Source: Vombatus ursinus (lineage: Eukaryota > Chordata > Mammalia > Diprotodontia > Vombatidae). From it: a DNA stretch of 64,000 nucleotides. A program made the translations under genes and the position numbers. The notes below the pieces were generated by a model, which made no database searches, was not told where the DNA came from, and saw only the letters and a list, made by a program, of their open reading frames with translations. Positions 1 through 11,452 of this stretch are shown in pieces (the stretch's first letter is position 1; every line of letters starts with the position of its first letter). Location: assembly GCF_900497805.2 (NCBI RefSeq), contig NW_020954719.1, positions 992,001 through 1,056,000 of the forward strand, read 5' to 3'.

Positions 1-153
1 GACCTTGAAGATAAACAAATAAAGAAAAAAAATTTAAAAACAGAAGGAAATATGACCCCCAGATTTAGTAAACAAAATTCAAGCATCCATGTATAAATAC
101 TGCAAAATACTTGATAATATTGATCCAATATTTGGTAAGACAGAGGATCACTT

Positions 154-1322
154 CATCTTAGAATTTGTAACAGATATGGGGAGTTAAGTTAGGCATAATC
201 TGCCAGGCTACATATGGGCATAACTATTTCAGAGAAAGAATAATTAGGATTCCATGATTAAAATTCTAAAAGGGAAGTCATCCAGAGGGATTTATTTACT
301 CTTCTGAGTTTCTTTTGTTTGGGGTGTTCCGGTTTTCTTTCTAAAAGAAAAAAAGTTTTAAACACCTATTTATTATTGAAGTTCTTTTGAGGAATTTTAG
401 GAGAACTTGGAACCACAACACATTGCTCCTGAGGGGTTTAAATGAGAATTATAAAAGCAGAATATATGTCCTGCACAGTAAAAAGAATGAACAAAAGAGA
501 CAAATCAGAATCTCACCAAAGAAACAAAAGTGGAAATGCAAATATACAGAAGTAAAGGACAATCAAGAAGAGAAGTAAAAAATAATAACATTAAAAGAAA
601 ATATGCTCACTATACAAGCAAGACAGTGATCTCATAGATAGGATAATGAGCAACAACTATCATAAGTTTCCCAGAAGAACATTACAGGATAAAAATCATT
701 AACAACTTATTGCAGAAAATAACAGAAGAGCACTCACTGCCCAGAACTTCTGAACATAGAAAATGAAATACAAATTGAGACTTCATAAATTAACTCCAGA
801 AGAAAGTGGTTTTAAATTTAACAACAGTGGTTAAATTTAACAATTCAAAAATAACAAGTTCTGTTAAGTGATCAGGAGAAAAGATCTTGAAATACAAAGA
901 AAAGGAAATTTGAATAATGCAAGACAATTCTATACTTACCAGAAAACATAGGAAGGAATGGAATAATGGGTTCCAAAAAGCAATGGAGCTCAGGATGCAG
1001 CCCAGGGTGACCTACCCTGCAAATCTGAGCTTAATCATAAATGAGAAAAGATGGACAAATAATAAAGAGGTGATTGAAGCATGTTTAGAAAGAAAATAAG
1101 AACTGAAGATATCATTCACTCCTTGAACACTCCAAACAAGAGAAATACAGAAAAGTAAATAAACGCAGTAAATAAATTTTTCTGGTTAACTTCCCTTTTA
1201 GAATTTTAGTCCATGGAATTCTAACTATCCTCTCTATGAAACAGTAAGTTATGCCTATATCTAGTGTTTATGGAAGATTATGCCCAAATTAACTCCCCAT
1301 GTCTATTACAAATTCTAAGATG
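154..1322. repeat. Inverted pair of LINE ORF1-tail sequences
   Basis: The arm 154-378 is the reverse complement, at roughly 80 percent by eye, of 1059-1322. Both carry the block reading aattctaaaagggaagt on the left arm and its complement on the right. The right arm runs from the end of an L1-type ORF1 (its last codons are near 1098) into the sequence after it. Between the arms, 500-1100 on the plus strand reads as a degraded ORF1, including TRKHRKEWNNGFQKAMEL and PRVTYPANLSLI. A short perfect hairpin (ggactggt/accagtcc, 1322-1359) follows the right arm. Either two copies in opposite orientation or one inverted duplication would explain it. Confidence 0.6.
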
Positions 1323-3295
1323 GACTGGTCACTATCATTTATATTTTAGCAACCAGTCCCTCCTTATCGGTGAGAATCAAAGCCAGATTATCAGTTCCCC
1401 TCACTACTTACTCCTCCTTTTGAAAGAGGAGATAAAACTGTGCCTTTCTGGTGATTATATGATGGTATAATTGGAAAATTCTATGGGGTAAGCAAAGATG
1501 CTAAGTGAAAATTTAATAGCTTCAGAAAATTTGAAGGCTACAAAAATCAATCCTCAAAAGCCAACACCATTTCTATTATAATAATAACAAAACACAGGAA
1601 GTAATAATAGAAAGGGAAATTCTATTCCAAATAACTCAAATGCATAAAATAAGAACTTAAATAACTGGAAGAATATTCAGTGTTCATGGTTTGGTCATGC
1701 CCATACAATAAAGATAATACTACCAAAATGAATTTATACTTTTAATGCTATTTCAATCAAATTACCAAGGAGATACTTCATAATAACTAGCATATTAAGG
1801 GAAATGATGAAAAGAAGTATGGGTGAAGGGGAAATAATACTTTCAGAGCTCAAAATATATTATAAAACAGCAGTCACAAAAACTATCTGGCATTGGTTAA
1901 AGAATAAAGAGATAAATCAGTGGAACAGACTAGATAAGAGAGAATCAGAAAGAAAAGAATTCAATAATCTAGTGTTTGATAAAGTGGAAAATATAAATTA
2001 ACCAGGAAAAAAACTCCTTATTTGATAAAAACTGGAAAGCAGTTCGTCAGGAATTAGGCATAGCCCAACCTCTTACATCATATTCCACAACATATTCTAA
2101 ATGGATATTCAATCTTCATATTAAAGATCTTAATACAAAAATTTTTTTAGAAGAGAAACATCACATTTAGGTTAGAAAGAGATCAGTCATCTATGGATAG
2201 GAAATGTATTATTTAAAAAAATTTTATTAATTAACTTACTTTGGTTTTCAACATTCACTTCCATGAGATTTTGAGTTCCAAATTTTCTCCCCATCTCTCC
2301 CCTCCCCCCACCCCAAGATGGCATGCATTCTGAATACCCCTTGCCCCAATCTGCCCCCTTCTCTTATTCCCTTCCCCTTCTATTTTCCTGTAGGGCAAGA
2401 TAGATTTCTATACCACAATGCCTGTATATCTTATTTTCCAGTTGCATGTAAAAACAATTTTTAACATTTTTTCTTTTTAAAAAATTATTATTATTTTCTT
2501 TTAGTTTTCAACATTCACTTCCACAAGATTTTGAGTTCTAAATTTTCTCCCCATCTCACCCCTCCCCCACCCCAAGATGGTGTACATTCTGAATACCCCT
2601 TCCCCTATTCTGCCCTCTCTTCTATCACCCACCCTGCTTTTCTTATCCCCTTCCCCTTCTATTTTCCTGTAGGGTAAGACAGATTTCCATACCCCATTGC
2701 CTGTATATCTTATTTCCCAGTTGCATGTAAAAACAACTTTTAACATTTGTTTTTAAAACTTTGGGTTCCAAATTTTCTCCCTTTCTCTCTTCCCACCCAT
2801 CCTCATTGAGAAGGCAAGCAATTTGATATAGGTTATGCATGTGTACTCACGCAAAACACTTCCATAATAGTCATGTTGTGAAAGACTAACTATATTTGCC
2901 TTCATATTCTCTCCTTTGACCCTGTCCCTCCTCAAAAGTGTTTGCTTCTGATTACCCCCTCCCCCAATCTGCCCTCCCTTCGATATCCCCCCCTCTTATT
3001 GCTTCTCGCTATTTTCCTGTAGGGTAAGATAGATTTCCATACCCAGTTGAGTGTGTATGGTATTCCTTCCTTAAGTCAATCTGATGAGCGTAAGATCACT
3101 CATTCTCTCTCATTTCCCCACTCTTTCCCTCCATTGTAAAAGCTTTTTCTTGTCGCTTTAATGTGAGATAATTGACCCCATTCTACCTCTTCCTTTCTCC
3201 TTTTGCCAGTATAATCCTCTGTCACTCCTTAATTTTATTTTTTAGATATAATACCTTCATATTCAACTCACCCTGTGCCCTCTGTCTAGATAAAT

Positions 3296-3297
<2 letters not shown>

Positions 3298-3330
<33 letters not shown>

Positions 3331-3378
3331 ATATATGTATGTGTGTGGGTACACACACACACACACACACACACACAC
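3298..3378. repeat. TG/CA microsatellite in inverted arrangement
   Basis: A run of about 15 TG units passes through a short TATG-rich centre into a run of CA units on the same strand. The two halves can pair with each other. It sits in the tail of HAL1 element C. Confidence 0.9.
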
Positions 3379-4490
3379 TCCCTCCAACTACTCTAATACT
3401 GAGAAAGTCTCATGAGTCATAAATATCATCTTTCCATGTGGAAATATAAATAGTTCAACTTTAACAAATCTCTTATGATTTCTCTTTACTTTTTATCTTT
3501 TCATGCTTCTATTCAGTCTTTTATTTGAAAGTCAAATTTTCTATTCAGCTCTGTTTTTTTCATCAAGAATGCTTGAAAGACCTCTATTTCATTGAATTTC
3601 CATTTCTTCCCCTGAAGGATTATACTCAGTTTTGCTGAGTAGGTGATTCAGGAATTCTTTGCTCCTTTGACTTCTGGAATATCATATTCTGATTCCTTAA
3701 CATAAAAGCTGCTAGATTTTGTGTTATCCTGATTGTGTTTCCATAATACTTGAATTGTTTCTTTCTGGCTGCTTGCCATATTTTCTCCTTGACCTGGGAA
3801 CTCTGGAATTTGGCTATAATATTCCTGAGACTTTTCCTTTTGCGATCTCTTTTAGGAGGTGATCAGTAGATTCTTTCCATTTCTATTTTACCCTCTGGTT
3901 CTAGAATATCAGGGAAGTTTTCCTTGATAATTTCTTGAGAGATGATGTCTAAGCTCTTTTTTTATCATGGCTTTCAGGTAGGGCAATAACTTTAAAATTA
4001 TCTCTTCTGGATCTATTTTCCAAGTCAGTTGTTTTTCCAATGAGATATTTCACATTGTCTTCTATTTTTTCATTCTTTTGGTTTTGTTTTTATAATTTCT
4101 TGATTTCTCATAGAGTCATTAGCTTCCATTTGCTCCATTCTAATTTTTAAGTAATTATTTTCCTCAGTGAGCTTTTGGACTTCCTTTTTCATTTGGCCAA
4201 TTTTGCTTTTTATGGCATTCTTCTCCTCACTGACTTTTTGGAACTTGTGCCATTTGGTCTAGTCTATTTTTTTTAAGGTGTTATTTTCTTCACTATTTTT
4301 TGGGTCTCCTTTAGCAAGCTGTTGACTCGTTTTTCATGATTTTCTTGCATCACTCTCATTTCTCTTCCCAATTTTTCCTCTACCTTTCTTCCTTGATTTT
4401 CAAAATCCTTTTTAAGCTCTTCTGTGGCCTGAGACCAATTCTTATTTTTCTTGGAGGCTTTGGATGTAGTAGCTTTAACTTTGTTGTCTT

Positions 4491-4639
4491 TTTTTTTTTT
4501 TTAAGGCAATTGGGGTTAAGTGACTTGCCCAGTCACACAGCTAGTAAATGTCAAGTGTTTGGTCTGAGGTCAAATTTGAACTCAGGTCCTCCTTACTTTA
4601 GAGCCAGTGCTCTATCCACTGCGCCACCTAGCTGCCCCC
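4491..4639 (-). mobile_element. WSINE1-like tRNA-derived SINE inside element C
   Basis: On the minus strand it starts ggggcagctaggtggcgcag, has a B-box-like motif (gagttcaaat) and ends in an A tail. It is flanked by tgttgtctt at 4482-4490 and 4640-4648. It inserted into the ORF1 part of element C and is therefore younger than C. Confidence 0.85.
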
Positions 4640-6879
4640 TGTTGTCTTCTTCTGGTTGTATGTTTTCATCTTCTTTGTCACCAAAGTAAGATTCTATGAT
4701 CTGAATTTTTTTGTGCTGTTTGCTCATGTTCCCAGCCAAATAGCTTACTTTGTAACACTTTGTTAAGGTAGGTCTCTACTTCCAGTGTCAGGGGTGTACT
4801 GTCTCAAGCTTCAGTGGTTTTGTGCAGTTGTTTTCAGAGATATTTCTAGGGACCTGTAGGTTTTCAGTTCTTCCAGGGTTGTATGGTCAAAGGAGAGGTG
4901 TTTACTCCTTTCCTGTCCTGTGCTCTGGTCTATGACTGATCACAAGAACCCTTTTCTGCCTTGGAACTGTGAGGAGGATTCCCTTTCCACTGCTGCCACA
5001 AGTTCTGCTAAGCCAGTGCTCCTCCTTGCCCCAGGACTACCACCTAGGACTGTGCCCCAGATACACGCAAGCACAAAGCAAGAGAATCCTGCCTCAGCAC
5101 TAGCAAAGAGATCCCTGCAATCACCCTCTGATCAGCTGCTCGAATCCCCCACTGTCTGTGTGCTGAGAACCCTGGAAGCAGCCTCCACCTCCACCACCCC
5201 AAGGCTCTGCCAGGGCTGGGACCTGACCTGCCTCCTCTCTCACCCAGGTCTGATAGACCTTTCCTACTGACCTTCTAAGTTGTCTTTGGCGTTTGTGAGT
5301 TGAGAAGTTAGGAAGCTGCCAAAACTGTCTGTGATTCAGTCTCTCGATGCCTGCTCCAGGTTTGCTGAGGGCTTGTCTTTGCTGGCACCTACACTCCTCT
5401 GCCAGCCAAGCACAACAGACCTTTCCCATCAATCAGGTTGTCTGGAGCTGGAAATTTGTTTGATTCTGTCTTTTTGTGTGTTCTGCTGCTCTAGAATTTG
5501 TTTAGAGTCATTTTTTACAGGTATTTGGAGGTGTCTGTTGGAGAGCTCAAGCAAGTCACTGCTTTTACTGAGCTATTTTGGCTCCACCCCTAGGAAATGT
5601 ATTCTTAACCAAAGGCAGAGGTAATTACAAAAGATAAAATAGATAACTTTGATTATATAAAACTGAAAAGCTTTTGCACAGACAAAATTAACATTACTCA
5701 GATAAGAAGAAGAGTGATCAAATGGGAAAAAAATCTTTATATCAAATTTCTTTTATTAGTGTTTGGCATCCAATATAGATAAACAATAAATAAATATTCA
5801 TATGAGACTAATAGCCATTCCCCAGTAGGTAAGTGGTAAAAGAATATTAGCAAGTTGTTCTCAAAAGAATTTCAAAGTGTTCATAATCATGAGAAAGAAT
5901 GCTCCAAATCATTAATAATAAGAGAAATGCAAATAAAACCAATACTGCAGTTTCATCTTACTCCCTAAAATTTGTAAAGATGACATAAAATGACAATATT
6001 AAATGTTGGAGGGGCTATAGGATGATAGGAACACTAATGAATTGTTGGTGGGGCTGTGAATTGATACATTTTGCAAAGATTTGGAATTATGTAAACAAAG
6101 TGATTAAAACGTCCACATCTTTTGACCCATCATTGGGCTTATACCCCAAGGAAGCTGCCAATAAGAAGTAAATTTCCATTTACACGAAAATATTTAAAAC
6201 AGCACTTTTTTATGATAGCAAAGAACTGGAGACAAAATAGATGCCTATCAATTGGGAAACGGTTAAACAAATCATGATACATGAAGGTATTAGAAAATTA
6301 CTGTTCTGTAAGAAATGATTTATGTAGTGAATACAGAAAAGCATGGAAAGATCTGTAAGAACTGATGCAGAGTGAAGTAGGCAGAGTCAAGAAAACAAAA
6401 TACACAATAACTACAACAAAAACAACTGAACACCAAAAAAAAAAAAATCAAAAGTGAATGCAATAAAAATTACATAGATTGAGCACTTGAAAGAAAAGAT
6501 ACAAGAGGACATCCCCAAGTAATCCCTTCCTGGGGGGTTGAAGATCGACAAGTCTTACATATTGAACATGTTTTTCGGAATTTTTCAATGTGTTCATCAG
6601 TTACGTTAATTTTTTCCCTCTCTTAAAAAAATACTATTTATTATTACATGGCTCTTTGAGAGGGGGAGGGATATTTGTAATAATTATGATGATGTAAGAA
6701 AAAGAAGATATCCATAAAAACTTTTTTTTTTAAAAAAAAGGCATTGCAGGCATGGGAGATAGTCTTACAAAAGTTCAGGAGGAAGTTGTAGAAGTAAGAG
6801 AAGGGCCAGGTATTGCTAAAGTCAAGACAGGAGAAAGTAACCTGTAGTACTCCTGTTCTTCTTAGGCTAAGAGATACAT

Positions 6880-7020
6880 AGATCATTTATCTTAACTCTC
6901 TCATTTTACAAATGAAGAAACTTGAGACCCATAGAGGATAAAAGACAAGGGTAGTAAAAGATCCAGGATTGGAATCTATGTCCTTTGACTCCAAATTTAG
7001 TGTTTTCCCTACTGTACTGA
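6880..7020 (-). mobile_element. MIR SINE fragment
   Basis: The plus-strand text follows the reverse complement of the MIR core: cattttacaaatgaagaaac, then a degraded agaggataaaagacaaggg and a terminal block near cctttgactccaaattt. It is old and diverged. Confidence 0.65.
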
Positions 7021-8513
7021 ACAACATCTTATTTTACTATTCCAGAATATTAAGGTGATGGACTATTCAATATCCAAGAATCCTTGATTTTATATATCTT
7101 AGCTCACTAGTCAGACCTTAAAGTATCCTTAATAACTTTCTTGACTATGAATCAAGGAGACTTTTGGAAAAGTAAGGAGAGCCATAATTGAAGAAGAAAA
7201 ATAACAGTAGAGATGCCCCAGAATTTTACAGGAGACAAATCCAAGAAATACTTGTAGCAATTACAACCAAGGCTTTGTGTGTCTCTATATAAAAGCATGT
7301 GTGGGTAACAAGAAAAGTGAGCTAGAGATCCTAATGCTAGGAGAAGAATTTAAACTCATGAATGAAATTTACTGGAATGAGACCTATGAGAAAATATGGA
7401 AGGTAGAAGGACAAGAAGTATGAGAAGAATTGTATAACAAAGAAATGTAGTCATGTGAAGAAATCCAGGAGCCAATGGAGAGTAGTGTGGTAGAGAATAC
7501 TTTGGTAAAGATCAACAGAGGCAGAAACAGAAGCAAAATTCTAACTGGAGTAAAATACAGATGGCCTGAATAGAAAAGGAAGTGGAGAAACAACTAAGGC
7601 TGGCACAAAAGCATGATATACTAGACATGGGAGACATTTGCTAGATCTCTGTCTGTCTCTCAAGCCAAGTAGCTGGGGTAGGGGGGCAGGGAGCTAGTGT
7701 TGTGGAAAGCTTAAGACAAAAGGCTTGGAACAGTTGCAGAGGATAGTGAGATAGTGAATCAATTAGGGAGTCTGCCTTGTGGCAGTGAGGACCCATCTGA
7801 GTCCTTAGTCCTAAGCATACATTTATAGTGAATTCAGTCAGCATAATTTTCTGATTTTCTTTAGCTTTGTCCTACAACATGTGAACAGGATAGAAGGAGG
7901 GGATAGTAGGATTAATACCAGATTGCTAAGAAATGATTGGTGATGGGACAAGAGGGCGTTGAGGATGGAAGATAGTGTAAAGTTGAGTTGATTCACAAAA
8001 GGGTCAGGATTGGGAAGGGAAGAGAGTGTTATTAGTGTAAGAGTGATAGCCTGGAAAAGAACTGAGGGCTAGAAGGACTGGAGGGCACAATAAGGATGAA
8101 GAATGTGGTTAGGGGTAGTAAGAAATAGGGAAAGATGGGATGACAAAAAAATGATGATCAGATAAAGGAATTTCAGAGTTCTTGAACAAGGAAGGGGAAC
8201 ATTGGTGGGAGACAGCAATCAAAGGTATGAATATTTCTGTGTACAGCTGAGATGGAGTGGAGGAGTATTGGGAATTGAATCAATTGAAGAAGTGGAAAGC
8301 TAGGGTATTTGAAGGGAAAGACTGTGAGGCAGACACTGAATACATTGATCAAGGAAGGAGAATGTCCTGAGGATAGATGGATAAAGAGCCATGAGAATAT
8401 CAGTTGGGTGATGTGTGGTCCTGACTGGTGAAAGCCATAATACACAGTAAGAAGTGAAAGCCACAAACTTAAACTCTGTGAAAGGTGGAAGCCTGTTAAA
8501 AATTATAACTCAG

Positions 8514-8665
8514 GGGGCACGTAGGTAGTACAGTGAATAGAGCACCAGCCCTGGAGTCAAGAGGACCTAAGTTTAACTCCAGCCTCAGACACTTGACACT
8601 TAGTAGTGTGTGATCCTGGGCAAGTCATTTAACCTTAAATGCCTCATTCCCCCCAAAATAAAAAG
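8514..8665 (+). mobile_element. WSINE1-like SINE
   Basis: It starts gggggcacgtaggtagtaca, contains gcacttgacact-type sequence followed by cctgggcaagtcatttaacc, and ends in an A-rich tail. Flanking copies aaattataactcag (8500-8513) and aaattataatttag (8666-8679) are an imperfect target-site duplication. Confidence 0.85.
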
Positions 8666-8761
8666 AAATTATAATTTAGATACAAAAATCATAATTCAGA
8701 TACTGACTCACAGCTTAGATACTGTGACTGGTATATGACCAGTACCCAAGTTTGAGTGCCT

Positions 8762-8794
8762 AGGCATTTACCCAACAGCACTGGGTAAATGCCT
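8762..8794. repeat. Perfect 13-bp inverted repeat with 7-base loop
   Basis: aggcatttaccca (8762-8774) and tgggtaaatgcct (8782-8794) are exact reverse complements. A smaller pair, actggt/accagt, lies just upstream near 8729-8745. No transposon end, gene or terminator context is evident. Confidence 0.8.
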
Positions 8795-9289
8795 GGATGT
8801 CTGGGAACTGGGTTCAATACTAAGTATAAAATATTAGTCAAAACATTAACTAAGCAGAAAAACCCAAAATATCCGCCAATCCACAGTGATGTACTCTATG
8901 GTATCACCTCCCTTTGTCTGATTTATATCATCACCACTGGGCTTTCCTAGGGTCTTTGTAGGGATCCACTGAATCAGCTAGCTGCCACCCCAGATCGCCC
9001 CTGTTTGTAAGTAATCATAATGATTGATTAAACTGTTATGACCAGTCTGGAGCTTCTTGACCTCTTCCTTTGGTATCAAATTCACCTTACAGTATGGGGG
9101 AGGTACAGGGTTCCCCAACCAGGGGAATTCTGGACCGTACAAGCTTTAATCTCAAAGAAGAAGAAATTGCTCAGTGAAAATGATTGAGGGAAGGTCTGGA
9201 AATGGCAACAGGGTACAAAGAATAGTCCAACTCTACCAATACAACCACTGAGTTGGAGGTATGAGAGAAAATGGAGCCATTCCTTTTTC

Positions 9290-10985
9290 TTCTCTCCTCA
9301 AGCCTATCATACCACTCCCTTCTATTCTTGGCTGAGGACTTCAACTCATACTTTGCTCCTCAAAACTGAGGCCATTTGCTAAGACTCCCTCTTTTCTACT
9401 CCTTATCTTACATCACTCTGACACTCCCTCCCCCCTACCACCTCCTCAACTCCAGCTTCTGATGATGAGGTGACTCTTCTGCATGCCACAGTCAACACAC
9501 ACACTGTCTCTAATCTTCTCCATCTACTGGCTTCTTCCCTGCTGCTTATAAACATGCTCATTCCCACACCCCACCACTTCATTATATGTTATCATGACTA
9601 CCACCTGTCATCCTATATCTCTTCTCTCCTCTTCATCTTAACTCTTTGAAAAAGTTGCATACAATTAGTGCCACCATTTCCTTTCTTCTCACCCTTTTCT
9701 AAACCCTCTGCAATCTGGCTTTTGACCTCATCATTCAAATGTAACTGTTCTTTCTGAATTTACAAATTTATTAATGATCTCTTAATTGCCATATCTAATG
9801 TTCTCATCTACATCCTCCTCCCTCTTGTTCTCTACCTTTCCTCTTTGATTCTCTTTCCTCTACGGGCTTTTGTGACTGTTTTCTCTCTTGGATCTCCTCC
9901 TGTCTATATGACTTCTTTTCAATCTTTTTTTTTTTTTTTTTGCTTGAATCTTCATCCATGTCACACCTACTAACTATGGGTATTCCTCAAGGTTCTACCC
10001 TTGGTCCTCTTTTATCTTTATACTTTCTCCCTTGCTAATCTCATGATTTCTATATTTATTTCTTCAGTTCACCAACTGTCAGTTGAACATTTCAAAGTGA
10101 ATGTCAAAATCAACATGCCCAAGAGTATTCATTATCTTTCTCCCCAAGCCCTATCACCCTTCTGAACTTCCTTATTATTGTAATGGCACCACTATCCTCC
10201 CAGACACTTTGGTGCCATCTTCAACTTCCCTCTCTCACTCATTTTACATATCAAATCACTTGCCAAATCTGCTAATTTCCTTCTATACAATATCTCTTGT
10301 GTATGAAACCTTTTTTCTACCACATAGGTACTACCCTAGTTCTGGTACCTCTTACCTTGACAAATGCAAAGTCTTTGTCTATTCCAACTGGTCTCCCTGC
10401 TGACTCTTCTCATTCCAATCTGTCCTTTACAAAGTTGCCCAAGAGATTTTGCTAAAGTATAGGTCTGAACATGTCAGTCCCTAGTTTAGTAAATTCCAGT
10501 GATTCCTTTTTAGCTCAGGATTAAATATTCCATTTTTAGTCATTTAAAACTCTTCACAACCTGGAACCTCTTTACTTTTTTGATAGTTATACATTCCACT
10601 GCTTTTGCACTAGCTGTTTCCTCATGCTTGGAATGCTGTACCTCCCTGCAATTCTCTGACTCTCAGCATCCCTTGCTTCTTTTAAGACTCATCTTAAGTG
10701 CTATCTCTTCTAGGAGGCCTTTCCTTGTCCTACAAACTATCAGTGCCATCTTCTCTTAAGGCTACCTATCATCTAGTCTGTATTTATCTTATATGTACTG
10801 ACATAGATATAAATCTATAGCTCCATTCATCCATCTATCTCTGTATCTCTCTAGTTTCCCTCATTAGAAAGAAAGCTCCTTGAGGGCAAGGGCATTTTTT
10901 GCTCTTTTTTTTTTTTTAATATTTCAATTGCTTAATACAACCTTCCACATTGTAAATGCTTAATAAATATTAGTTGACTAACTGA
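9290..10985 (+). mobile_element. L2 LINE (CR1 group), 3' portion with reverse transcriptase remnant
   Basis: At 9985-10014 the sequence reads PQGSTLGPLL, the reverse transcriptase motif that precedes the active-site block in L2. Downstream follow the characteristic L2 3' end blocks, including cttttgcactagctgtttcc, ggaggcctttccttgtcc and a terminal cttaataaatattagttgac. The coding sequence has many stops. L2 is an ancient LINE inactive in therian mammals. The part before about 9900 is assigned with less certainty. Confidence 0.8.
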
Positions 10986-11031
10986 AACTTAGATGAGCAT
11001 CTCTTTTGAATCCAGGACCCAGTAATCCTTA

Positions 11032-11199
<168 letters not shown>

Positions 11200-11244
11200 T
11201 TATAAGAATTCTAAGAAACTCATTTTCTTCATTTACTTGGTGTT

Positions 11245-11350
11245 GTCTCCATTAGATAAGTTCCTTAAAGGTAGGGACTATTTTACCTTTGTTTCCCCAG
11301 TGCTTACCATATAATGCCTGCTACATATATGTGATTTAATTGATAGACTG
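11245..11350 (+). mobile_element. L2- or L3-type 3' end fragment
   Basis: The text taagttccttaaaggtaggg, then ccccagtgctta and a final gatttaattgatagactgat, matches the common 3' tail of CR1-group LINEs. It lies about 60 bp from the acceptor of the 152-bp BICD1 exon. Confidence 0.55.
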
Positions 11351-11452
11351 ATTTCATTACTATCCAGTTAGCTAGAACTTAATGAATGTCAAGTTTTATA
11401 CCTACTTTTATATTTAACAAACTAAAAATTAATTAAAAACACAGTATACTGG

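Larger units (their letters stand above)
2211..5590 (-). mobile_element. HAL1 (half-L1) element C, antisense to the window
   Basis: Read on the minus strand, this is an L1-type 5'UTR (5590 to about 4728), then ORF1 with its ATG at 4727-4725 and end near 3495, then a purine-rich tail with no ORF2. The element is bounded by a perfect 13-bp duplication, taggaaatgtatt, at 2198-2210 and 5591-5603. ORF1 is interrupted by a SINE (4491-4639) and by stops. The tail is longer than in the other copies because it carries extra terminal modules (2243-2480 and 2503-2755). ORF1 without ORF2 is the definition of HAL1. Mobilisation in trans by a full L1 is the accepted model. In BICD1 it lies in sense orientation. 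Confidence 0.85.
1500..6745 (+). mobile_element. Old L1 LINE, 3' part of ORF2, split by element C
   Basis: Positions 1500-2210 resemble the ORF2 region after the reverse transcriptase core, for example KTIWHWLKNKEINQWNRLD. The match resumes at 5604 with sequence typical of the ORF2 end (tataaaactgaaaagctttt) and runs to an A-rich tract near 6745. The interruption is exactly the HAL1 at 2211-5590, flanked by a 13-bp duplication. The coding sequence carries many stops. The 3' tail differs from that of the younger L1 copies at 33 and 53 kb, so this is an older subfamily. Confidence 0.75.

Noticed and set aside
5121-5432. Overlapping long reading frames at 4920-5624 on both strands.
   Set aside because: They fall in the GC-rich 5'UTR of HAL1 element C, which explains both; the same frames occur in the matching parts of B and D.
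7025-8480. A purine-rich stretch with several antisense reading frames.
   Set aside because: The frames are short, have no conserved motif and no splice logic. It may be an old repeat but I could not name it.
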